From the NCBI GenBank assembly GCA_902495455.1, contig CABUXJ010000006.1, forward strand, positions 49,064 to 113,063: a DNA stretch of 64,000 nt, given 5' to 3'. Within the stretch, counting starts at the first letter, position 1. Every line of letters starts with the position of its first letter. This document shows positions 46,501 to 52,343 of the stretch, piece after piece. A program made the position numbers and the translations under genes. The notes beneath the pieces are model-generated. The model searched no databases. It was not told the origin of the DNA and saw only the letters and a list, made by a program, of their open reading frames with translations. The stretch is from an uncultured Prevotella sp. Its GTDB lineage: Bacteria; Bacteroidota; Bacteroidia; Bacteroidales; Bacteroidaceae.

Positions 46501-48130
46501 CGAGGATGTCGCCCTGATAGCAGGGAGTACCCTTGGTGTCGTTGTTGGTCATACTGCCCTCCATGCTTGCGATAAGTCCGCGGCCGGGCTTATATATACC
46601 GCCGGCCGTGTTTTTGCCGTTCACATAGTTGAATGATTCGGAACAGAGATCTCCGTCCCAATAGATGCGGAAGTTCTGGGCTATATCGCTCTTTGAACCG
46701 CCCGGGATAGCGTCGTGGCTGACGGAACTGATGAGGTTTCCGTCCCTTGCCGACGAGCCTTGCGCTCCGGGATATTGGTCGATGAAGTTGCCCATGATGG
46801 CACGTCCGTCGTCGCTGCCGCCGATTGTGCGGTAGTAAATCTTGGAAGTCGTGGCATCACGGAAGTTGTTGTTCGGCCGGTCCTCGTTGCAGACGAAAAT
46901 CTCCTGTCCGTGGGAGAAGGGGTCGAAGTCGCTGCAGTGTTGCGAGTCACCGTGACCGAGGCCGGTGGTCGAGAGTCCCTTTCCGTTGTCGTCGATGACC
47001 ATTGAGCCATAGACGATCTCGTCACGTCCGTCCCAGTCGACATCGGCGATACCGTAGTTGTGGTAGCCCTGTCCGTACCAGGGTGAGCCGGGCGTGTTGC
47101 AGTTCCAGCGCCAGCGCTCGACGAGCGTGTGGGTCGCAGCGTTGACGTCGTAGGCTATCATCTTGTGGCGGGTGTAGATACCGCGGGCAATAAAGATGCT
47201 CGGCTTGCGTCCGTCAAGATAGGGTGCTCCGAAGAAGTGTTTGCTCGAGCGGTGGCCATAGCCGTCGCCCCAGGCTTTCTCAAGATCGGTCTCTCCGGCC
47301 TCGAGTCGCTTGAGGGGGTATTCCATCTGCTGATAGACCTCGCCGGTCTGTCCGTTGAGGTAGAGCAGATATTCGGCTCCGTCGTGGATAAACCACTGTC
47401 CGCTGTAACCGTTAGGCGAACGATAGTTCTTGGACTTGTCGCCGATGACGATGGTCTTGCCCGTGGAGGTATGGATCGTCGTACCGTCGGCGGCACGCAT
47501 GATGGCCTCGGCACGTCCGTCGCCGTCCCAGTCGTAGGCGACGATGTTGTTCTCGTTGTTCTGGAAGTCGGCCATATTGGGTCCGAGGTCTATCCACCAG
47601 AGTTTGGTGCCGTCGAGCTTGTAGACCTCGATGATGGCATATTCGCCGTTGTAACCGCCGGGGAGAGCACCTTGCTCCACGTCGCTGCGGTTGTCGAACT
47701 TGAGAAGTATCTCCAGCTCGCCGTCACCGTCGACATCGGCCACGCAGGCGTCGTTGGGGATATAGTTGCTCGTGAGCGAACCGTGGTTCATCTTGATTTC
47801 CTTATAATTCTTGGCCCACGGTGTCACGGCAGCACTCTGCGACTGCGCCTTGCCTCGAACGACGGGCTCGACGGTATAGCGCGAAGACGTGCTACCGCCG
47901 GCGTCGGTGAAGTTGGACACGGACAGCGGTTCGGCGTTGAGTTTCGTTCCGTCGCGATAGATGTTATACTTGACATCGTAGTATTCTTCGGCCGTCACGC
48001 GCCAGCTGCAATATACGCCGGACGCGGTCTTTACGGCCACGAGCCCTCTGTCGAGTGCGTCAGTGGCACGCTGGGCATGGAGTCCCAATGTGGCCACCGA
48101 GAACAAGAATAGCAGTAACTTCTTTTTCAT
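43565..48130 (-). CDS. PL11-family rhamnogalacturonan lyase fused to autotransporter-type beta repeats and sorting tail
   Basis: A 1521-residue secreted protein; signal peptide MKKKLLLFLFSVATLGLHAQ. PL11 domain over about 22-620: DRGLVAVKTASGVYCSWRV, NDACVADVDGDGELEILLKF, GPNMADFQNNENNIVAYDWD, GQGYHNYGIADVDWDG, GDILGDWREELIM and YNQTPHTSYFLG. It is more diverged than the other three (the AGAHYTQFMVYDFDG region reads FQNNENNIVAYDWDGDG), so specificity may differ. Residues of about 690-1430 are autotransporter-associated beta repeats (LVKNGAARTTITNTNSFTGG, TINAGTLAVASLAN). The end (CRLFTTGGVLVAEF, GGAYILKAYNGTSVKTSKVV) is a type IX-like tail. Same architecture as the 1538-residue protein, so probably a surface-anchored lyase. 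Confidence 0.87.
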   Translation of the reverse strand: MKKKLLLFLFSVATLGLHAQRATDALDRGLVAVKTASGVYCSWRVTAEEYYDVKYNIYRDGTKLNAEPLSVSNFTDAGGSTSSRYTVEPVVRGKAQSQSAAVTPWAKNYKEIKMNHGSLTSNYIPNDACVADVDGDGELEILLKFDNRSDVEQGALPGGYNGEYAIIEVYKLDGTKLWWIDLGPNMADFQNNENNIVAYDWDGDGRAEAIMRAADGTTIHTSTGKTIVIGDKSKNYRSPNGYSGQWFIHDGAEYLLYLNGQTGEVYQQMEYPLKRLEAGETDLEKAWGDGYGHRSSKHFFGAPYLDGRKPSIFIARGIYTRHKMIAYDVNAATHTLVERWRWNCNTPGSPWYGQGYHNYGIADVDWDGRDEIVYGSMVIDDNGKGLSTTGLGHGDSQHCSDFDPFSHGQEIFVCNEDRPNNNFRDATTSKIYYRTIGGSDDGRAIMGNFIDQYPGAQGSSARDGNLISSVSHDAIPGGSKSDIAQNFRIYWDGDLCSESFNYVNGKNTAGGIYKPGRGLIASMEGSMTNNDTKGTPCYQGDILGDWREELIMRTADGNIRIYTTDVETKWRNYTLWHDHQYRQAMVWQMCGYNQTPHTSYFLGELEGITKAPAPLTMTGRTEIKNGATIGAAHADKHIIICDAADMTVNVTDGAAPYILTVNAPTWVQGHDDNNNITTTTYTHTIKGGAFGGEMRLVKQGDGVLNLPAVVETYSGPTEVWAGVLNFDGTMSNSRVWLNRFAELNTVGGNFAKGIEMDYAAVLRPGGKDTKGQMTVDSLILNYGAKVELDLYGEDATADYMKIATLKIGKKDWENGPAFMTPVFSIIPHFAAGQEKLSAGRYLIAEVGKVDGNVADIAVTGLTGTKAQIVLEDGKLYIEVMGMREPDEITWTGANGSVWDLAETENFKSRGGAAEIFVDGDIVVFDDDAKTGDVTLAEPMTPSSVIFSNNTLDYTLSGSEIAGKATLVKNGAARTTITNTNSFTGGTTINAGTLAVASLANDEGVDKGSLGTVNEVININNGATLAVTGSVKTTQTVNVGEGGAVFDVPQGATLTFAVPVKSAVKAPIYKRGTGTLRISEGNSFGKTYLEQGTITSLTADNASQKYFPDTLIFNGSGVTLDHDNTTYSMSQNIHDYTNFSVPYGKSGNIYLDGRCTYHGALTGEGTFNIYPRFSRSYLAGDWSKFEGTLQMRNNGSDQYGTFAVTLGSGMRFPAGADVVVDKDAIFDNGGVAVTLKSLSGEGTLQGGGTYTIGAGNDDIDFRGTFSAPVTKVGTGTWTVGTAAPQGSIGTVNINEGRLRISTYYSTTSVINSTVNINDGAELVGNGTVKTLVLNAGSTVTPCTSSIGDLKGFVRAKETFNAKVGSTINLCIYNNGTSNYSRSFIATEKFMFLNSTINVTLDAGYAPAVGDEISLWTAPAGQYSGNPVMNLPDLPAGMEWDTTELNTNKGLLKIKVGSGISSLSTNEAVRCRLFTTGGVLVAEFEATAGDVNAKLRELPITGGAYILKAYNGTSVKTSKVVVK

Positions 48131-48227
48131 AAATCGGTAGTTATTAATTAGTTATCGTTTGTTTACAGGCTTATTGATATTGTTCGTTAGTCGTTTCATT
48201 GTACGCGCATACGCGCGTTTAACCTTG

Positions 48228-48235
48228 CAAATATA
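48228..48235 (-). promoter_or_regulatory. -7 box of the 1521-residue PL11 gene
   Basis: Minus-strand TATATTTG within TTTTTTGTATATTTGCAA. The leader (about 95 bases) contains a GCGCGTATGCGCG palindrome. The CGTACGATT operator is not present. Confidence 0.5.
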
Positions 48236-48369
48236 CAAAAAAATCCCAAATAAGGACGAAAGTGGGGAGATTTTTTTCAACCCACCCCACAACCCTCCCA
48301 ACAACCCACCCCAACCCTCCCAAAGGGAGGGAGCTGAATATGTCCAAGCCCATGTGTACACATCCCTTC

Positions 48370-48397
48370 GTAGGGTCGCGACGGGTCGCGACCCTAC
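48370..48397. repeat. GTCGCGAC palindrome
   Basis: Two 13-bp arms (GTAGGGTCGCGAC and its complement) separated by GG. Followed by TCACTCCAAAT and CGGATGAACC words also found after the inverted repeat at 19261-19380. Confidence 0.75.
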
Positions 48398-48446
48398 TTT
48401 AGGCATGTCACTCCAAATCTCGGATGAACCGATTTTTAGGGAGAGT

Positions 48447-48539
48447 CTAAACGCAAAGGCCGCAAAGACGCAAAGTTTTCTACTCGTGAATCAATACAAT
48501 TGCAAGGAAACTTTGCGTCTTCGCGGCCTTTGCGTTTAG
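48447..48539. repeat. CTTTGCGT inverted repeat, second copy
   Basis: Arms 48447-48475 and 48511-48539 (29 bp) pair with one mismatch around a 35-base loop. Built of the same CGCAAAG units as 883-990 but with a GGCCGC variant. Confidence 0.8.
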
Positions 48540-48634
48540 TTTCTGTTATCTTTGCGTTTAAAGTATGACGGTGGTTATGTGGCAAAGCGATCGCGACCAT
48601 ACAATGGGAACGGTGACAACTGTAATATTATATC

Positions 48635-49165
48635 TTTACAAAATCGTGTTCGGAGAAATGCTCAAAGATTTGGTTTTTTATGAGCAATAAGGGCCGAACG
48701 ACACACGAAGACCCCCTCCGGCTCCCCCAAGGGGAAGAGACCTGCGGATTCAGACAACCCATTAAGGGCCTTACGGCATTCCTTTTTCGCAAAAGTTCAC
48801 GAGTTTTTGATTGCCGGAAAAGGGCAAAAAAGCGGTTGCTGTCGAGCAACGGGGCCCTTACGGAGTTGCAACGGGCACGCCGTCGGGTTGCAACGGCGGC
48901 CCCGCCAGAATGCAATAAGGGCCCCGCGGCGGAGTAAGGAGGGCCTCGCGGGGCCCCACCCCGGCCCTCCCCAAGGGGAGGGAAAACTGACGCTGTCCAT
49001 AAGTAACTGAGTGACAGTAGTTTGCAAAAATCGTGGTTTCCCCGTCGGAAAATCACGCCGATTTTGACCTTCGCGAGATTTGAAAATTTGGGAGCGTGGC
49101 GGGAAAATTTTGGAAAGTGCCCCCGGATTTTGCGGTTAAATTCAGAATTAATTTGACAAAGATGT
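48635..49165 (+). repeat. 530-bp dispersed repeat, copy C
   Basis: Collinear with 62967-63500 (same strand) and with 1000-1530 (opposite strand). Contains GAGTTTTTGATTGCCGGAAA, GCAAAAAAGCGGTTGC, GTTGCAACGG words, CCCCAAGGGGAGGG, TTTGCAAAAATCG, GATTTGAAAATTTGGGAGC and GATTTTGCGGTTAAATTC. Ends (CTTTACAAAATCGTGTTC and, inverted, CTTTGTCAAATTAATTC) show weak terminal inverted similarity. Confidence 0.8.
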
Positions 49166-49174
49166 TGTTAATTT

Positions 49175-49282
49175 CAACGCAAAGATTGCAAAGACCGCAA
49201 AGACCGCAAAGATGTCTTTACGTACTTCCGTATGCGCGTCTGCGCCATCTTTGCGTCTTTGCGTCTTTGCGTCTTTGCGTTG
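49175..49282. repeat. CTTTGCGT inverted repeat, third copy
   Basis: Arms of about 37-40 bp (49175-49214 and 49246-49282) pair imperfectly; the loop holds TATGCGCGTCTGCGCC as in 883-990. It abuts the end of dispersed repeat copy C, mirroring the layout at 883-1530. Confidence 0.75.
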
Positions 49283-49433
49283 AAAAATATGATTCATCCG
49301 ATATTTGAACGCACCCTCTTAGGGGGCAACAATAAGATGAAGTATGCACACACGGAGAGCGACCGCAACCGTGATTTTTGGCAAAAAGGCATCGTTTTGT
49401 GATAACACGACGTGGGGTTTGGAGAATTATTCG

Positions 49434-49441
49434 TAAGTTTG
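49434..49441 (+). promoter_or_regulatory. Possible -7 box of the 865-residue PL11 gene
   Basis: TAAGTTTG fits TAnnTTTG, about 128 bp before the start codon. No -33 element or CGTACGATT operator is seen, so the assignment is weak. Confidence 0.35.
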
Positions 49442-49568
49442 CAAAGATAAAGTGGAGTGTCGGCTCACGCGCGCAAACAGATAAAGAATATTTGTGTATG
49501 CGGCGCGCGGCAGAATCAGACCCTCGCACAATGCTACAAACTAAAAAACAATCACACATACGAAACTT

Positions 49569-52166
49569 ATGAAAAAAGGACTCTACACTTTAGCACTGCT
49601 CATGGCAGGAGTATGCACGGCAAATGCCCAAGACACCCCCGCGAGTCAGATGGAGAAGCTCACGCGCGGCGTGGTTTCTGTGCCTGTAGCCTCCGGGACA
49701 GGACGATTTGTGAGTTGGAGATTTTTCGGAACAGACCCCGACAACACCACCTTTGACCTCCTGCGCGACGGAACCAAAGTCACATCGGACATCTTCGGAA
49801 AGACAAACTATGTGGACAGATCAGGACTTCCCGCAAGCCAATATCAGGTCGTAACCAAGGTGAAAGGTCAGGTGGTAGACACGTCCGAAGGCTGCGAAGT
49901 CTTTGACGACATATACCGCTCACTGCCGTTAGACCGTCCGGAAGGCGGAACGGACAAGGGCGGCGCAGCCTACACGTACTCTCCAAACGACTGCAGCGTC
50001 GGTGATGTCGACGGTGACGGCAACTACGAGATAATCGTCAAATGGGATCCGTCGAACTCACACGACAACTCGCAGTCCGGATATACGGGCAATGTCATTC
50101 TCGACTGCTACAAACTGGACGGAACGAAGTTGTGGCGCATAGACCTCGGCCCGAACATCCGCGCCGGAGCACACTATACCCAGTTCATGGTCTACGACTT
50201 CGACGGTGACGGCAAGGCTGAGATGATGCTCAAGACCGGACCGGGCAGCAAGGACGGCGAGGGTAACTATGTCAGCGCCGCAGCCGACGAGGACGAAATC
50301 AAGAACGTGGACAACACGAAGGACTGGCGCAACTCGAGCGGAAAAGTCACCGGCGGACAGGAGTATCTGACGGTATTCAACGGTGAGACAGGAAAGGCCA
50401 TACACACCGTCTTCTACCGCCCCAACCGCTCGCCGAAAAGCGACGCCACTCCGCAGTGGGGAGGAGCACCAAACTGGACTTTCAACTGGGACGACCGCTC
50501 GGGCAAGACGGACACGAGCTACGGCAACCGCGGTGAGAGATATCTCGCGGCAGTGGCCTATCTGGACGGTCAGGACAAGAATCCGAGCGGTATCTTCAGC
50601 CGCGGATATTACACATGGGCGTATGTCTGGGCTGTCGATTTCGACGGCGAGAAACTGAGCACGAAGTGGCTCCACGCCTCACAATCAAAGACAAAGACCG
50701 TCGTATATGATGCCGACGGAAACAAGATCGGCGGCGGCAACCACACGACCAACACACGCGGCGGCAGCGGCAGCAAGACCATGTACGGCAACGGCAACCA
50801 CAACCTCTCGGTGGCTGATGTCGACGGCGACGGATGTGACGAAATCGTCTGGGGCTCGGCCACGCTCGACAACAACGGCGAACTGCTCTATGCCACCGGT
50901 TTCGGACACGGTGACGCCATCCACGTGAGCGACCTCTTGCCGGACCGTCCGGGACTGGAAGTATTCGAAATCCATGAGGAGAGCCCCTACGGCTGGGACA
51001 TCCATGATGCCGCAACGGGCGAGATAATCTATTCCGCAACAGGCTCTGGCGACAACGGACGCGGCATCGCCGGCGACTTCGACGAGACAAACAAGGGATT
51101 TGAGTTTAATTCATCCAACGACAGATCCATGCGCAGCGCCGTGACAGGCGAGGTCATCAGCACAAAGAGCACATCGGAGAACTTCCGCGCCTACTGGGAC
51201 GGCGACCCGTATGACGAGCTGCTGGACGGCAACCAGATGGACAAATGGAACGGAAACGGAACAAGCCGCATCTATCCGAAGAGCGGAAAGAACTTCTACG
51301 ACATCGCCAATTCGTCGACATGCAACTCAACGAAAAAGACGCCCAACCTCCTTGCCGACATACTCGGCGACTGGCGCGAGGAACTCATACTCTGGGACGG
51401 CAGCACATCTGCCGCACTGAACATATTCTCCACCAACGTCGAGTCGTCATATCGTGTGCCGACGCTGATGCACGACCATGTCTACCGTATGGGCGTGGCA
51501 TGGCAGAACGTAGCCTACAACCAGCCGCCGCATCTCGGATATTGGCTGCCGGGCTCGTTTACGTCGAGATTTGCTGTCATCGGAGAAGGCGAATTTGAGC
51601 AGACAGTGGCTCTTGGCGAAGAGATAAAGCCGATAGACTTCAAGTGGCTCAATTGCGACGCGCCGAAGCTGCTCAAGTCGATCGCACCCGACGGTACGGA
51701 GACTGAAGGTGCCGCTTGCGACGGATTCACATTCACCGTCGACCGGTTCGTCACCAAGACCGCACACCTCAAAGGCACACCGCAGGCTCTCGGCACATAC
51801 GAGTTTGTGGTAGAGTACGGTGCCAACGTCATCGACAAGGAGAAGCGCACGGAGACCATCCGCATAAACTGTGTCGACCCGAGCGGCATACATGGCGTAA
51901 AGCAGACCTCGGAGAACGAATGGGTCAAGCTGGGCGGCAATCAGTTTGCCGGCAGCATCGTCCTCAACTTCAACCTCAAGAACGCGCAGACAGTCAATAT
52001 CGGCATCTACAACATGGCCGGTGCCAAGGTCTACGGTCTCGACTACGAGGTGGGATATACGGCTCCGCTCGAAATCTTCGGTCTCGAGCATCTGTCGAAA
52101 GGTGTCTACATGCTGAAGGTAGAGTCGAGCGAAGGCACATTCACCAAGAAACTGCTGAAACGGTAA
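49569..52166 (+). CDS. PL11 rhamnogalacturonan lyase with sorting tail
   Basis: An 865-residue secreted lyase. Signal peptide MKKGLYTLALLMAGVCTANA. Complete PL11 domain: LTRGVVSVPVASGTGRFVSW, YTYSPNDCSVGDVDGDGNYE, GPNIRAGAHYTQFMVYDFDG, YGNGNHNLSVADVDGDG, LADILGDWREELILWDG and NQPPHLGYWLPG. It resembles the 713-residue enzyme most closely but lacks its low-complexity insert (here the junction reads GEVISTKSTSENFRAYWDGD). After about residue 665 comes a small beta domain and then a type IX-like tail (NIGIYNMAGAKVYGLD, LSKGVYMLKVESSEGTFTKK). Probably cell-surface. 177 bp separate it from the GH2 gene, which has its own promoter. Confidence 0.93.
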   Translation: MKKGLYTLALLMAGVCTANAQDTPASQMEKLTRGVVSVPVASGTGRFVSWRFFGTDPDNTTFDLLRDGTKVTSDIFGKTNYVDRSGLPASQYQVVTKVKGQVVDTSEGCEVFDDIYRSLPLDRPEGGTDKGGAAYTYSPNDCSVGDVDGDGNYEIIVKWDPSNSHDNSQSGYTGNVILDCYKLDGTKLWRIDLGPNIRAGAHYTQFMVYDFDGDGKAEMMLKTGPGSKDGEGNYVSAAADEDEIKNVDNTKDWRNSSGKVTGGQEYLTVFNGETGKAIHTVFYRPNRSPKSDATPQWGGAPNWTFNWDDRSGKTDTSYGNRGERYLAAVAYLDGQDKNPSGIFSRGYYTWAYVWAVDFDGEKLSTKWLHASQSKTKTVVYDADGNKIGGGNHTTNTRGGSGSKTMYGNGNHNLSVADVDGDGCDEIVWGSATLDNNGELLYATGFGHGDAIHVSDLLPDRPGLEVFEIHEESPYGWDIHDAATGEIIYSATGSGDNGRGIAGDFDETNKGFEFNSSNDRSMRSAVTGEVISTKSTSENFRAYWDGDPYDELLDGNQMDKWNGNGTSRIYPKSGKNFYDIANSSTCNSTKKTPNLLADILGDWREELILWDGSTSAALNIFSTNVESSYRVPTLMHDHVYRMGVAWQNVAYNQPPHLGYWLPGSFTSRFAVIGEGEFEQTVALGEEIKPIDFKWLNCDAPKLLKSIAPDGTETEGAACDGFTFTVDRFVTKTAHLKGTPQALGTYEFVVEYGANVIDKEKRTETIRINCVDPSGIHGVKQTSENEWVKLGGNQFAGSIVLNFNLKNAQTVNIGIYNMAGAKVYGLDYEVGYTAPLEIFGLEHLSKGVYMLKVESSEGTFTKKLLKR

Positions 52167-52222
52167 GAATGACGGTCCGCATGGTCCGTAGCGGTGACAA
52201 GACCGCCGAAAAATCCTGAAAA

Positions 52223-52251
52223 CGGACAATATTACCGATATTCGTACGATA
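52223..52251 (+). promoter_or_regulatory. Putative activator site, GH2 gene
   Basis: Half-sites CGGACAATA (52223) and CGTACGATA (52243) start 20 bp apart, with the same intervening TTACCGATATT pattern as at 3249 and 19188. The proximal half-site starts 36 bp upstream of the -7 box. Confidence 0.68.
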
Positions 52252-52278
52252 TTCCCATATTTCTGTGATACTTTGACG

Positions 52279-52286
52279 TATCTTTG
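52279..52286 (+). promoter_or_regulatory. -7 box of the GH2 gene
   Basis: TATCTTTG is a perfect TAnnTTTG. It rules out translation from the in-frame ATG at 52284, which lies inside the promoter, and supports the ATG at 52344. Confidence 0.7.
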
Positions 52287-52343
52287 CAGGTGAGAAACCA
52301 AACATCGCGCAAGATACGAAACAATCAAAACAATCACAGGAAT

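Larger units (their letters stand above)
48131..49568. other. Repeat-rich gap between two divergent PL11 genes
   Basis: About 1.4 kb without a credible gene. From left: PL11 promoter (48228-48235), a pyrimidine-rich stretch (48270-48330), a GTCGCGAC palindrome (48370-48397), CTTTGCGT inverted repeats (48447-48539 and 49175-49282), the dispersed repeat copy C (48635-49165) and the promoter of the 865-residue PL11 gene (49434-49441). A GGTTATGTGG module lies near 48572. Open frames up to about 140 codons cross the repeats in all phases and are rejected. Confidence 0.7.

Noticed and set aside
48628..49056. 142-codon frame in the repeat gap
   Set aside because: It falls within repeat copy C and is not preserved in copies A and D.
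52284..52343. Extended N-terminus of the GH2 protein
   Set aside because: It would begin inside the -7 box; the ATG at 52344 starts a standard signal peptide.
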